Assembly (NCBI GenBank): GCA_020853525.1
Contig: JADYYS010000059.1
Location: 1-64,000 of the forward strand
Direction of reading: 5' to 3'
DNA from: Ardenticatenales bacterium
GTDB taxonomy: Bacteria > Chloroflexota > Anaerolineae > Epilineales > Epilineaceae
DNA length: 64,000 nt
Position 1 is the stretch's first letter, and each line of letters opens with the position of its first letter. The position numbers and the translations under genes are program-made. Of the stretch, positions 37,643 through 47,631 are shown piece after piece. The notes under the pieces were generated by a model. The model saw nothing but the letters and a program-made list of their open reading frames with translations, searched no databases and was not told the origin of the DNA.

Positions 37643-38788
37643 TTACGAGAACTCCAGCGGCCGCCGGCACATCCGCACGGACTGCACCAGCCCCAACGCG
37701 ACCATCGCCGTGAGGAGGCTCGAGCCGCCGTAGGACATGAACGGCAGGCTGAGGCCGGTCGGCGGCACCACCTGCAGCACGACGCCGATGTGGATCAGCG
37801 CCTGGCCGAAGAGGTACGTTGCGACGCCCGTGCAGACGAGCGCACCGGTGGAGTCGAGGGCGGTCGAGGCAGCGCGCAGGATGCGCAGCACGATGAAGCC
37901 GAGGAGGGCGACGGCGACGGCGCTGCCGACGATGCCGAGTTCCTCGGCGATGAGCGCGTAGATCGCGTCGGAGTGGAGCACTGGCACGAACCCGCCCTGT
38001 GACTGCGAGCCCTGCGCGTAGCCGATGCCGAGCAGCCCGCCGTTGCCGACCGCGATGAGCGCCTGCCGGCTCTGGTAGCCGGGCACGATCATGTCGGCGA
38101 AGCGCGCCAGCCAGTGCTCGTAGAGCAGTCCCATCCGGAAGCTGAGCGCAACGAGCGGTCCGGCCGGCAGGACCAGGAGGCCGAGGTGCAGCATTCGCGC
38201 CCCGGCCGCGAACGTGATGCCGAGCCAGATCAGCGACAGGACGACGGCCGTCGAGAGGTTGGGTTGCATGAGGATCAGGCCGACGGGCACCGCGATCATG
38301 CAGATCGCCCCGAGGAGGACGCGCGGTCGGCGGACGTCGTAGCGGCTGTAATAGGCGGAAAGCGCCACGATCATGACGACCTTCATCAGCTCGCTCGGCT
38401 GGATCGTCAGGATCCCGACCTCAAAGCCCCGCCGCGCGCCGAGCACCGTCACGCCGAAGACGAGGACGAGCCCGAGGGCGGCGACGAACATCCCGTAGAG
38501 CGGCAGCGCGAACGCCGCCAACGTGCGGTAGTCGCTGGCGCTGACGAGCCCGTACAGCACGAGACCGATCGCCGCGAACACGATCTGTTTGTAGACGTAG
38601 TCCTCCCACCACACGCTCGTCAGCCCGCCGCGCAGCGTCGCGCTGTAGATCATCGCCACACCGAATGCGACGGCCGCCGCGACGGCGAGCGTCATCAGCC
38701 AGTCGAAGGTGCGCAGCTTGCGCCACACCGCCTCCGGCAACGACGCCGTCGCCGGCCGCGGCAGACGCCCGACGAGCGCGCGGTTCAC
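37643..38788 (-). CDS. rodA: rod-shape SEDS glycosyltransferase RodA
   Basis: This 381-residue polytopic membrane protein of the SEDS family polymerises lipid II glycan strands together with PBP2 in the elongasome. About ten hydrophobic helices are visible, with the family markers QPNLSTAVVL (position of the catalytic Asp loop region), IAVGNGGLLGIGYAQGSQSQ, HSDAIYALIAEELG and SLPFMSYGGSS. The start is GTG, overlapping the minE stop as GTGA, so the two are translationally coupled. RodA rather than FtsW is supported by linkage to mreBCD and mrdA. Confidence 0.92.
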   Translation of the reverse strand: MNRALVGRLPRPATASLPEAVWRKLRTFDWLMTLAVAAAVAFGVAMIYSATLRGGLTSVWWEDYVYKQIVFAAIGLVLYGLVSASDYRTLAAFALPLYGMFVAALGLVLVFGVTVLGARRGFEVGILTIQPSELMKVVMIVALSAYYSRYDVRRPRVLLGAICMIAVPVGLILMQPNLSTAVVLSLIWLGITFAAGARMLHLGLLVLPAGPLVALSFRMGLLYEHWLARFADMIVPGYQSRQALIAVGNGGLLGIGYAQGSQSQGGFVPVLHSDAIYALIAEELGIVGSAVAVALLGFIVLRILRAASTALDSTGALVCTGVATYLFGQALIHIGVVLQVVPPTGLSLPFMSYGGSSLLTAMVALGLVQSVRMCRRPLEFS

Positions 38789-39072
38789 CGCCCGCCCCCT
38801 CCCGTCACACCGCCTCCGCCGCCGGACCGCCCGAGCGGGATCTCGGCCACCAAGCGCCCGCCTTGCTCCAACTTCACCTCGACGTCGGCGTTCGCGATGT
38901 CGACGTGGCGCGAGATCACGGCGATGATCTCATCGCGGATCAGCTCGAGCTGCGCCGGCGTCAGGCGCGCGCGGTCGTACTCCAGCACCACCTTCAGCCG
39001 CTCCTTGGCCACCCGGCCCGATGCATCGGACGCAGGTCCCACACGGCCCATCAAGCGATCAAGGAAGCCCAT
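38785..39072 (-). CDS. minE: cell-division topological factor MinE
   Basis: The 95-residue product begins with an amphipathic MGFLDRLMG segment. The MinD-contact helix region VAKERLKVVLEYDRARLTPAQLE and the dimerisation strand VDIANADVEVKLEQ...LVAEIPL follow, and a Gly-rich tail ends the protein. It stimulates MinD ATPase and restricts MinCD to the poles. Its ATG lies 2 bp after the minD stop. Confidence 0.92.
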   Translation of the reverse strand: MGFLDRLMGRVGPASDASGRVAKERLKVVLEYDRARLTPAQLELIRDEIIAVISRHVDIANADVEVKLEQGGRLVAEIPLGRSGGGGGVTGGGGR

Positions 39073-39074
39073 GG

Positions 39075-39905
39075 TCACCCTCCGTCCGGTCCGGCTCGGA
39101 ACAGGTTGCTCAGGCTCCTGAGGAACCCCTTGGCCTCGGCTTCGTCCAGCGCCATGAGCGGCACGGTCTCGCCTTCGATCCGGGCTGCGATGTTGTGGAA
39201 CGCCCGACCGGCGCGCGACGACGCGTCCAGCGCCACCGGTTCGCCGCGGTTCGTCGCGGCCACGATGCCGGCGTCCTCGGGCACGACGCCGAGGATGTCG
39301 ACGCGCAGGATATCGAGCACGTCCGCCGTGGTCATCATGTCGCCGCGCGCCACGAGGTCGGGCTTGATTCGGTTCAGAATCAGGACCGGTGCCGGCTTGC
39401 CGGCGGCCTCGACGAGTCCGACGATCCGGTCGGCGTCGCGGACGGCGGACACCTCCGGCGTCGTCACGAGAATCACGCGATCGGCCGGCGCCAGCGCGTT
39501 GCGAAAGCCCTGCTCGATGCCGGCCGGCGAATCGACGAGGATGTAATCGACATGCGTGCGCAAGTCCTCGCAGACCTGAACCATCTCCTCCTGCGACACG
39601 TCGTCCTTGTCGGAGTGCTGATCGGCCGCCAGCATGAGCAGACCGGGCACACGCTTGTCGCGGATCAGCGCTCGTTCCGCGTCGACGACGCCGCGCACGA
39701 CGTGCATGAGGTTGTATACGACGCGGTTCTCCAGGCCCATCACGACGTCGAGGTTGCGCAGCCCGATGTCGGCGTCGATGACCGCCACCGTCCGCCCTCG
39801 CCGCGCGAGCGCCACGCCGATGTTCGCCGTCGTCGTCGTCTTGCCGACGCCGCCCTTGCCGGACGTGATCGTGAAGACCTGGGCGCGCTGGGACTGTTCG
39901 TCCAT
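39075..39905 (-). CDS. minD: septum-site-determining ATPase MinD
   Basis: The 276-residue ParA/MinD-type ATPase has the deviant Walker A SGKGGVGKTT near residue 17, AVIDADIGLRNLD as the A-prime/switch region, VDSPAGIEQGFRNA as Walker B, and NRIKP. The C-terminal LRSLSNLFRAG is an amphipathic membrane-targeting helix. The start at MDEQS (39905) was chosen because the 27 residues before it are Pro-rich shadow overlapping a REP-like hairpin; a GGAG lies upstream. It recruits MinC to the membrane. Confidence 0.93.
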   Translation of the reverse strand: MDEQSQRAQVFTITSGKGGVGKTTTTANIGVALARRGRTVAVIDADIGLRNLDVVMGLENRVVYNLMHVVRGVVDAERALIRDKRVPGLLMLAADQHSDKDDVSQEEMVQVCEDLRTHVDYILVDSPAGIEQGFRNALAPADRVILVTTPEVSAVRDADRIVGLVEAAGKPAPVLILNRIKPDLVARGDMMTTADVLDILRVDILGVVPEDAGIVAATNRGEPVALDASSRAGRAFHNIAARIEGETVPLMALDEAEAKGFLRSLSNLFRAGPDGG

Positions 39906-39958
39906 GGATGCTGGCTCCGGGAGTAGAGTGGGGTCGGGGGCCTGTATTGGCCGAGGCA

Positions 39959-39984
39959 GGGCAGGCACGGGGACCCGCCCGTAC
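39959..39984 (-). repeat. REP-like hairpin between minC and minD
   Basis: On the minus strand it reads GTAC then GGGCGGGTCCCCGTGCCTGCCC. It is the same hairpin as the one beside the RAYT gene (58862-58888), with a few substitutions, one of them in the GTAG head. It lies inside the operon in the 125-bp minC-minD gap. Confidence 0.5.
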
Positions 39985-40030
39985 ATGGCTCATGCAGCTT
40001 GCAGCGTCAACTTCAAGTTCATCGCCGTCG

Positions 40031-40669
40031 TCATCGCCATCCCTCGACCACGATCCGTCCGTCGACCTCGCGCGCCACCTCCGGCACCGGCACCCGGTCC
40101 GGCTCCTCCGGCGCCCGGGCGAGCGCCGGTCCGATCCGCAGCTGCGTCGGTGCCAGGTCGAGCGCGCAGACCATCGCCCCGGCGCTCGCCAGCCCGGCCT
40201 CTACGGTGCCGCGCAGCCGTCCCCAGACGATGACATGGCCGCCGGCGATGATCTCGGCGCCCGGGTTCACATCGCCCAGAACGATGACCGTCCCATCATG
40301 GCTGATCCGCTGCCCGCCGCGCAAGGTGCGCTCGACGAGCAGCGCGCCTTCGGCGGCCACCGGTGCGGGGGCTGCCGGCGCCGTCGGGGCCGCCCGCCCG
40401 CCGATCGAGACCTCGACGAGCGACATGCCGGCCGCGGCCACTTTCTCCGCCAGCCGGGCGACGAGCACCGGATCCAACGGACCGGGCTTGACCTCGACCG
40501 CGGTCGGCGCGCCGGCGAAGAAGGTCCGGCCGCGCCGCGCCAGCTGGGCGTCGAGGCTGGCGAGGATGTCGTCCGGCGCCTCGCGGCCGTCGACGGTGAT
40601 CGTCACCGTGTTGCCGCGGCCCTTGATCGTCACCGGCGGCTTGGGCGGCAGCGGAACTTCCTGGCTCAT
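40031..40669 (-). CDS. minC: septum-site-determining protein MinC
   Basis: The 212-residue division inhibitor antagonises FtsZ. The N-terminal domain (IKGRGNTVTITVD...) is linked by an Ala/Pro stretch to the C-terminal beta-helix. The C-terminal domain shows the family hallmarks RTLRGGQRISHDGTVIVLGDVNPGAEIIAGGHVIVWGRLRG (quoted in parts) with LRIG near the end. The ATG overlaps the mrdA stop as ATGA. A gap of 125 bp, containing a REP-like hairpin, separates it from minD. Confidence 0.92.
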   Translation of the reverse strand: MSQEVPLPPKPPVTIKGRGNTVTITVDGREAPDDILASLDAQLARRGRTFFAGAPTAVEVKPGPLDPVLVARLAEKVAAAGMSLVEVSIGGRAAPTAPAAPAPVAAEGALLVERTLRGGQRISHDGTVIVLGDVNPGAEIIAGGHVIVWGRLRGTVEAGLASAGAMVCALDLAPTQLRIGPALARAPEEPDRVPVPEVAREVDGRIVVEGWR

Positions 40670-42843
40670 CCGTCGCCCCGTGACGGCGGGGCGTCCGCCG
40701 CGGCGCCGTCCGCCGCCGCGCCCGACGGCCCTTGGCCGGGCGACTCGGCATCGGCCTCGGCCGTCGGGCACGGCGGCGAGGTGCACGGCGTCGCTTCCGG
40801 GGCGGGCTGCGGGATGCCGAAGTACGTCCGCAGCACCTCGGCGGCGATCGGCGCGGCCACCTGCGAGCCCTCGATGATGTGGTCCAGACCGCGGCCGTCG
40901 ACGAACACGGCCAACGCGATCTCGGGCTTGTCGTATGGGGCGAAGGCGACAAACCAGGCATGGGTCAGCAGGTTGCCGTAGCGGTCGGTCCGTACGGTTG
41001 GCTTGCCGTCCTTGCCGGTGAACACGTCGGCGAACTCGGCCGTGCCCGTCTTGCCGGCGATCGCGACCTGCGGCGGCATGCCGGCCCACGAGGCCGTGCC
41101 GCCCGGCAGCACCGCCTGTCGCATCCCCTCGCGCACGAGCGCGAGGTGCGCCGGGTCGACGGGCACCTGCCGGATCACGCCGCCCGGCACCCGGCGCGGA
41201 TCGTCGCGGCCGTTGACGTCCGCAACGCGCGTCACGAGGTGCGGCCGATAGAGCGTCCCGCCGTTCGCCACCGCGGCCGTCGCGTTCGCCATCTGGAGGG
41301 GCGTCGCCAGCGAATAGCTCTGGCCGATGCCCATGTTGTAGGTCTGGCCGGTGCCCCAGTACTCGCCGTTGTGGGCCGCCAGCCACCGCTTGTCCGGCAC
41401 GAGTCCCTCGACCTCGCCGACGAGCTCGATGCCCGTCAGCGCACCGAGGCCGAACGCCATGGCGTAGCGGCCGAGCCGGTCGCTCCCAAGACCCGCCTGG
41501 TTCGCCCCGCCTTCGTAGTAGCCCCCGGCGACCTCGTAGAAAAAGACGTCGCACGATTGGGCCAGGGCGCCGACGACGTTCAACGCCCCGTGCCCGCCGC
41601 GATTCCAGCACACGAACTGTTGGCGCGCCGCGGGGTTGTAGGCGTGCGGCAGGTAGATGGCGCCGGGATCGACGATCCGCGTCTGGCCCGTGATCACGCC
41701 TTCCTGCAGGGCGGCGGATGCGGTGATGATCTTGTAGGTCGAACCCGGCGGCTGGCCCGTGAGGGCCCGGTTGACCAAGGGCAGATCGGGATCGGTCAGC
41801 AGCTTGACGAACGCCTCGGGTGAGGCGCCTGTCGAGAACATGTTGTTGTCGAACGTCGGCAGCGTCACGAGCGCCCGCACGGCGCCGTCCCGCGGGTCGA
41901 TCGCCACGACGGCGCCGCTCTTGGAGCCCGACTTGCGGAGTCCGCGCGCCAGCGCCTCCTCCGCCGCCTGCTGGAACGTCAGGTCGATCGCGAGCTCGAG
42001 GTTGTCACCCGGCACGGGCTCGCGGCGCGTCGTCTCCAGCCGCCGCAGGGGGCGACCATGGGCGTCGACGACGACGATCTGCTCCCCTTTCCCGCCGCGC
42101 AGCACGTCCTCGTAGCTGGCCTCGATCCCGCTCCGGCCGACGCTGTCGTACACCCGGTAGTCCTTGGCGAGGTAGCCGTCGACCTCCTCCTCGGGGATCG
42201 AGCCGGTGAAGCCGAGGATGTGGGCGAGCGTCGGACCGGCCGGATACTCGCGCACGCTGGACTCGGTCACGAGGACGCCGGGCAGATCGCCCTGGCGCTC
42301 CATCAACCGGAAGGCGGCATCGCGCGGCACGTTGCGGTCGATCGGGATCGGCTGCCAGCCGGCCCACACGGTCTCGCCCGCTTCGTTGACGGGCATGAGC
42401 CGGACGATGCTGCGCGGCGCCGCGAACATCGCCCGCACCGCGTCGTCCTGCGCGCCGCCTTGCGCGTCCCGCGGTCCGGACCGCCCGACGCGCATGCTGG
42501 CGGCACGGGGATAGACCGACATGCCGATGCGCTCCGCGACGGTATTCAGCACGCGCTCGCGCGCTTCGGCGGAAACGTCCGCCAGGGCCCCCGGCACGAT
42601 GGACACCGTGAACCGCGGGCGGTTGAAGACCACCTGCTCACCCTTGCTGTCATAGATCACGCCCCGGTCGGCCTCGATCTCCTGGGCCACGTAGCGGTTG
42701 TTGCGCGCATCCGTGCGCAGCTCGGCGCCGCGGATCACCTGGATCTGCCACTGGCGACCGAGGAGCGCCGCCAGCGCGACGACGACGATCGCCCGCAGGC
42801 CGATCAAGCGCGTGGTGCGGAGCGGACCCGGTACGCCCGCCAT
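40666..42843 (-). CDS. mrdA: penicillin-binding protein 2 (elongasome transpeptidase)
   Basis: This 725-residue class B PBP cross-links peptidoglycan with RodA. It has an N-terminal membrane anchor (AIVVVALAALLG), a PBP dimer domain with DRGVIYD and EVDGYLAKDY...GRSGIE, and the transpeptidase motifs: SxxK as GSTYKI, SxN-type as QSCDVFFYE, and KTG as AGKTGTAE. About 45 residues of Pro/Ala-rich tail follow the domain. The ATG at 42843 lies 2 bp after the mreD stop. The 27 extra residues in the track overlap mreD and lack a ribosome site. Confidence 0.93.
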   Translation of the reverse strand: MAGVPGPLRTTRLIGLRAIVVVALAALLGRQWQIQVIRGAELRTDARNNRYVAQEIEADRGVIYDSKGEQVVFNRPRFTVSIVPGALADVSAEARERVLNTVAERIGMSVYPRAASMRVGRSGPRDAQGGAQDDAVRAMFAAPRSIVRLMPVNEAGETVWAGWQPIPIDRNVPRDAAFRLMERQGDLPGVLVTESSVREYPAGPTLAHILGFTGSIPEEEVDGYLAKDYRVYDSVGRSGIEASYEDVLRGGKGEQIVVVDAHGRPLRRLETTRREPVPGDNLELAIDLTFQQAAEEALARGLRKSGSKSGAVVAIDPRDGAVRALVTLPTFDNNMFSTGASPEAFVKLLTDPDLPLVNRALTGQPPGSTYKIITASAALQEGVITGQTRIVDPGAIYLPHAYNPAARQQFVCWNRGGHGALNVVGALAQSCDVFFYEVAGGYYEGGANQAGLGSDRLGRYAMAFGLGALTGIELVGEVEGLVPDKRWLAAHNGEYWGTGQTYNMGIGQSYSLATPLQMANATAAVANGGTLYRPHLVTRVADVNGRDDPRRVPGGVIRQVPVDPAHLALVREGMRQAVLPGGTASWAGMPPQVAIAGKTGTAEFADVFTGKDGKPTVRTDRYGNLLTHAWFVAFAPYDKPEIALAVFVDGRGLDHIIEGSQVAAPIAAEVLRTYFGIPQPAPEATPCTSPPCPTAEADAESPGQGPSGAAADGAAADAPPSRGDG

Positions 42844-42845
42844 GC

Positions 42846-43352
42846 CTAACGCTCCCACGCCAGCCGCGGCGGGCCGCTGCGCCGCGCGAGCCAGCGCAGC
42901 GGAAAGTAGACGATCGGCAACCACAAGAGGTTGAGGAGCACGGTCGGCAGCACGGTCGGGACGAGCGCCGCAGGTCGGACGTCGACGATGTCCCCGATCA
43001 GACCGAGGACGACGATCTGGCCGGCGATGAAGACGATCGTCGCCAACGTGGTGAGCGCGGCCGGCATGAAGATCGCGTCCGCCAGCCGCCCGGAGCCGAG
43101 CCCGACGACGAGCGCCGCCGCGATGAGCGGCAGCGTGTACGTGCCGATCGGCTTGGGCGACATCACGTCGCTCAACAATCCGGCGGCGAGCGCCCAGGCC
43201 ATGCCCTGGCGTGGGCCGCGCACGTAGCCCCAGCTGACGACGACGAGCAACGTCAGCAAGGGCACGGCGCTGCCGAGCGCGGCCGAGGGCATGAGCGCGA
43301 CCTGCGCGATCACCACCCCGAGCAGGATGAGCGCCGCGCCGTACGGGTTCAC
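42846..43352 (-). CDS. mreD: rod-shape-determining protein MreD
   Basis: The 168-residue hydrophobic protein has five to six helices, the WGYVRGPRQGMAWALAAGLLSD segment and MSPKPIGTYTL, all usual for MreD. It bridges MreC and the PBP2/RodA pair in the membrane. It starts with GTG; the mreC stop is 14 bp upstream. Confidence 0.88.
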   Translation of the reverse strand: MNPYGAALILLGVVIAQVALMPSAALGSAVPLLTLLVVVSWGYVRGPRQGMAWALAAGLLSDVMSPKPIGTYTLPLIAAALVVGLGSGRLADAIFMPAALTTLATIVFIAGQIVVLGLIGDIVDVRPAALVPTVLPTVLLNLLWLPIVYFPLRWLARRSGPPRLAWER

Positions 43353-43366
43353 GACCGCACGTGCGT

Positions 43367-44320
43367 TCAGGGCCGGACGTCTGCGCCGGAAGCGGCCGAT
43401 CCGTCGGGGGCCGAGCCGTCGGCGGCGGAGCCGTCGGGGGCTGATCCGCTGTCCGTTGAACCGGCGGCGTCGGGCAGCGGCACGGCGCGCCAGCCGGTGA
43501 TGACGAGAGCGAACTCGACGCTGCCGAGGTCGACGAACGGCCGGACGACCGCCTCCTGGTTCGGCCGCTCGTCGCTCTGCCGCACCTCGATCACCTGGCC
43601 GATCGGCACCATCCGCGGGAAGCCGTTCGTGCCGTCGAGCCCGCTGGTGTGGATCACGTCGCCGACGACGATGTTGGGCGGCATGCCGGGCCCGTTTTGC
43701 GGCACGTAGCGCAGCGTGAGGTCGCCCCCGACCGAGCCGACGAGCATTCCGGTGGCCCGTGATCGCTCGACGCGCGCCCCGACGGCCGAACCGCCGTCGT
43801 TGATCAACAGGACCTGGCTCGCCTCGCCGAACGTGCGCACCACCCGGCCGACGAGACCGCGATGCGTGGCCACCGGGTCACCCTCGGCGACGCCGGCCAG
43901 ACTGCCCTGGTCGATCCAGATGGCATGCACCAGTCCGCCCGGTTCGCCGCCGACGACGTCCGCACGCACGCTGGCGCCCAGCAGATCGAGGTCCACGCGG
44001 TCCCGCTTGTAGCCGAGGGCGGCGCGAAGCTCTTCGTTCTCGCGGATCAGCTGGCCCTGCTTCGTGGACTCGACCTGGAGCCGGGCGTTCTCCTCGGTCA
44101 ACTCGGCCACCTTGGCCTCGAGCGCCTCGCTGCTGCGCGACCACTCCGTCACGACCCCCACCTGCTCGCGCGCGCCGCGCAGCGCATGCGTGACGGGCGC
44201 GAGGACGCGCGACAGCGTGCCGTTGATCGCCGCCGGCCCGCGCCAACCGCGCGCCAAGCCGAACACGACGCCGAGGAGCGCCAGCGCGAACATCCACGAC
44301 GGCCGGTCGCGGCGCGACAT
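43367..44320 (-). CDS. mreC: rod-shape-determining protein MreC
   Basis: The 317-residue bitopic protein has an N-terminal anchor (MFALALLGVVFGLA), a coiled coil about residues 55-95 (SEALEAKVAELTEENARLQ), and a beta-domain core with VWIDQG-type, GDPV.T..GLVGRV and NI.VGD.I.TSGLDG..P...PIG.V segments. The tail is a Ser/Asp/Gly/Ala repeat (DGSA-like units). The start MSRRDRPSW was chosen because it lies just after the mreB stop (10-bp gap). Confidence 0.9.
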   Translation of the reverse strand: MSRRDRPSWMFALALLGVVFGLARGWRGPAAINGTLSRVLAPVTHALRGAREQVGVVTEWSRSSEALEAKVAELTEENARLQVESTKQGQLIRENEELRAALGYKRDRVDLDLLGASVRADVVGGEPGGLVHAIWIDQGSLAGVAEGDPVATHRGLVGRVVRTFGEASQVLLINDGGSAVGARVERSRATGMLVGSVGGDLTLRYVPQNGPGMPPNIVVGDVIHTSGLDGTNGFPRMVPIGQVIEVRQSDERPNQEAVVRPFVDLGSVEFALVITGWRAVPLPDAAGSTDSGSAPDGSAADGSAPDGSAASGADVRP

Positions 44321-44330
44321 CCGACGGCGC

Positions 44331-45401
<1,071 letters not shown>

Positions 45402-45459
45402 GAAAGCGGGCTCCTCAAACGGCCGCGGTACAGGAACGGACCTGCGGCGGACCCGGCGC

Positions 45460-45468
45460 AGTATACCA
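45460..45468 (-). promoter_or_regulatory. extended -10 promoter of the mre operon
   Basis: TGG-TATACT on the minus strand is an extended -10 element (TGnTATACT). There is no good -35. It lies 59 bp upstream of the mreB GTG and after the L25 terminator. Confidence 0.6.
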
Positions 45469-45520
45469 TACGGGTCCGGCCCGGTCTGCTCGTACGTCGG
45501 CGCACGCCGCCCGTACGACG

Positions 45521-45547
45521 CAAAACGGGCGGCCTCTCGGCCGCCCG
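45521..45547 (-). terminator. intrinsic terminator of the L25 gene
   Basis: On the minus strand CGGGCGGCC pairs with its complement around a GAGA loop and is followed by GTTTTG. It ends about 70 bp after the L25 stop. Confidence 0.75.
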
Positions 45548-45615
45548 CGATTGCGATGATCTGGTCGTGATCCTGAAGCGCCGAGCGAGCCTGGCGACGT
45601 CGGCACCCCGAACGG

Positions 45616-46299
45616 TCAGTCGGCGTCCGTACCCGACTCCGACGCGCCGTCGTCCGCATGCGCGGCGGCGTACTCGGAGGTCGACGGGTCCATCGTCGCA
45701 AGGTAGTCGTCGTCGCCGACGACCGCCGCACCGCGCCGGAGCGCCGCCATGCGCGCGACGGCGCGGTTCGAATCGTCCATGATCCGGACGCCCTTCGGCA
45801 CGTCCACATCCGAAATGCGCAGGACCTGGCTGAGCTCTTTCAGCTTGCCGCCGTCGACGACGATCTCCTGCGGGAGGTCCTTGGGGAGGGCGCGGACGAT
45901 GACATGGTCGAGCAGCGCGCGGATCATCGCCTCGTTGCGCTGCACGGCCGGCGGCACCTTGCCCCCGATCCGCACCGGGATCGCCGTCTGGACGGGCACT
46001 CGCTCGCTGACCTCGAGCAGGTCGGCGTGGATCGGCGTGAGCTTGGTCGGGTGGATCTGCAGCGCCCGGGCAATCGCCAGGCGCGGCTTCTTGTCGCCCT
46101 CGATGTCCACGTGGATCAGCCGCGTCGTGCCGGCCTTGTGGAGGACGGCGCGCAGGTGCTTCGTGTCCACCTGCAGGCTGACGGGCTCGCTCTCGGGACC
46201 GTACAGCACGCACGGCGTCAAGCCGGCCCGCCGCAGCCCGGCCACCTTCTTGCCGAGAACCGTGCGCAACTGCGTGTTCAGAGTGATCTGCTCGCTCAC
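45616..46299 (-). CDS. rplY: 50S ribosomal protein L25/Ctc family
   Basis: The 227-residue long-type L25 (TL5/Ctc) binds 5S rRNA. The N-terminal L25 domain (LRTVLGKKVAGLRRAGLTPCVLYG ... DTKHLRAVLHKAG) is followed by a beta domain (IPVRIGGKVPPAVQRNEA ... LPQEIVVDGGKL) and an acidic Ser/Asp/Ala tail. The start is GTG with CAGGAG upstream; the longer track frame prepends a basic shadow. The neighbouring ATG-starting frames are out of phase. Confidence 0.88.
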   Translation of the reverse strand: MSEQITLNTQLRTVLGKKVAGLRRAGLTPCVLYGPESEPVSLQVDTKHLRAVLHKAGTTRLIHVDIEGDKKPRLAIARALQIHPTKLTPIHADLLEVSERVPVQTAIPVRIGGKVPPAVQRNEAMIRALLDHVIVRALPKDLPQEIVVDGGKLKELSQVLRISDVDVPKGVRIMDDSNRAVARMAALRRGAAVVGDDDYLATMDPSTSEYAAAHADDGASESGTDAD

Positions 46300-46453
46300 G
46301 ATGAGGCTCCTGCAACCGTCCCACGCGGACGCCCGAGCGGCGGCCGGATTGTCGATCCACCTGTGCTTGTCGATCCGACTCTGCCGCGGCGCCGAACGGT
46401 GCCGGCGCGGCGACGAACGGAGAGGATAAGGGCTTCGAGGCGTGAGCGCAAGT

Positions 46454-47545
46454 TCAGGGCGCGTCCGGACCGTGCGACCCCCGCGCATGTACCTTCTGGG
46501 GTCGTTTCGATCCGCCGTCCGCCCGCCAATCCGGCGGTCGCTCCCGCCGCCGCCACGCCCAACCGACCGGGTAGCCGAACATCTTGGCGACATCACCCGT
46601 GATCCGGATCACCGGCACGCACCACGCCGCGATCACCCGCTCGCCGACGGTCAGCGGCTGCCACTGGCGCGCAAGTCGCCGGTAGGGCTGCGCGACCATT
46701 GCCACGATGCCTGCCGCCGGAACGATCCACCACAAGGCGCTGTCGAACATGGCCAGGCCGACGAGCGACGGACCGGCCGCGACGTACGTGAGGTATCGGA
46801 CGGCGTGGCGCCTCCGCCACAGATCGGCCTTGCCGTCGCCGCGGGCGTACAGGTAGTACTGGCGGGCGAACCGGGCGAGGGACGATCGCGGCCGGAAACG
46901 AGCGACGGCCGACGGCGCGAAGGCAGGCGGTCCGGCGATCCGCTTGAGCCGGAGGTCGAACACGAGGTCCTCGCAGTAGTCGAGCCACTCCGGGTAGCCG
47001 CCGATCGCCGCGGCATCCGCCTTCAGGAAGGCCACGGACCGGCTGGACGGGAGGAACGTCGTCGGGTCGATGTCCCCCACCTCCGGCAGCGTCGTCGCGC
47101 CGAGCGCCGTTTCGAACGGGCCCTCCGGCGCGCTCGTGAAGAACCCGGCCGCCCAGCGCGCCTCGCCCCGCTCGATCGGCGCCACGAGGTCGGCCAGCCA
47201 GCCCGGCACGAGGCGCACGCCGGCATCCGTGGCCGCCAGGATCGGCCCGGCGGCCGCGGCGATCGCTGCGTTGCGGCCCTGCGAGATGTTTGCCCCCGGC
47301 CGCTCGACGAGCGTGAGCCGCAGCGCCTCGCCATCCGGCCGCGCCGCCCGCCATGCCCGCACCGCGCCGACGGTGCCGTCCGTCGAGCCGCCGTCGACGA
47401 CGACGACCTCGTCCGGGGGCCGGGTCTGCGCCGCGAGGCTGTCGAGAAGCGCTGGAATCGTCGCCGCCTCGTTGTACACCGTGGCGATCACCGATACCGC
47501 GCGAGCGGCGGGCGCGCCGGACGGGAGGTCGTCGTCGTCGTGCAT
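46454..47545 (-). CDS. family 2 glycosyltransferase with C-terminal membrane helices
   Basis: The 363-residue product has a GT-A nucleotide-sugar fold: SVIATVYNEAATIPALLDSL near residue 18, EVVVVDGGSTDGT, GRNAAIAAAAGPILAATDAGVR (the DxD-like Asp pair region) and a later YCEDLVFDLRLK acceptor-side motif (ED). One to two hydrophobic helices follow (about 255-320). It likely adds a sugar to a lipid- or membrane-linked acceptor; donor and acceptor are unknown. A TATAAT lies 9 bases before the ATG and there is no ribosome site, so the mRNA may be leaderless. Confidence 0.85.
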   Translation of the reverse strand: MHDDDDLPSGAPAARAVSVIATVYNEAATIPALLDSLAAQTRPPDEVVVVDGGSTDGTVGAVRAWRAARPDGEALRLTLVERPGANISQGRNAAIAAAAGPILAATDAGVRLVPGWLADLVAPIERGEARWAAGFFTSAPEGPFETALGATTLPEVGDIDPTTFLPSSRSVAFLKADAAAIGGYPEWLDYCEDLVFDLRLKRIAGPPAFAPSAVARFRPRSSLARFARQYYLYARGDGKADLWRRRHAVRYLTYVAAGPSLVGLAMFDSALWWIVPAAGIVAMVAQPYRRLARQWQPLTVGERVIAAWCVPVIRITGDVAKMFGYPVGWAWRRRERPPDWRADGGSKRPQKVHARGSHGPDAP

Positions 47546-47554
47546 GGTGGGCGG

Positions 47555-47560
47555 ATTATA
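47555..47560 (-). promoter_or_regulatory. -10 element adjacent to the glycosyltransferase start
   Basis: A perfect TATAAT on the minus strand is separated from the ATG (47545) by 9 bases, predicting a leader of zero to three nucleotides. No confident -35 is visible. Confidence 0.5.
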
Positions 47561-47631
47561 CGGGGATGTTAACGGGGAACCGGCGCACCCGATCGGACGC
47601 GGCGCGGCGGTGGACCCTACCATTGTCGCCC

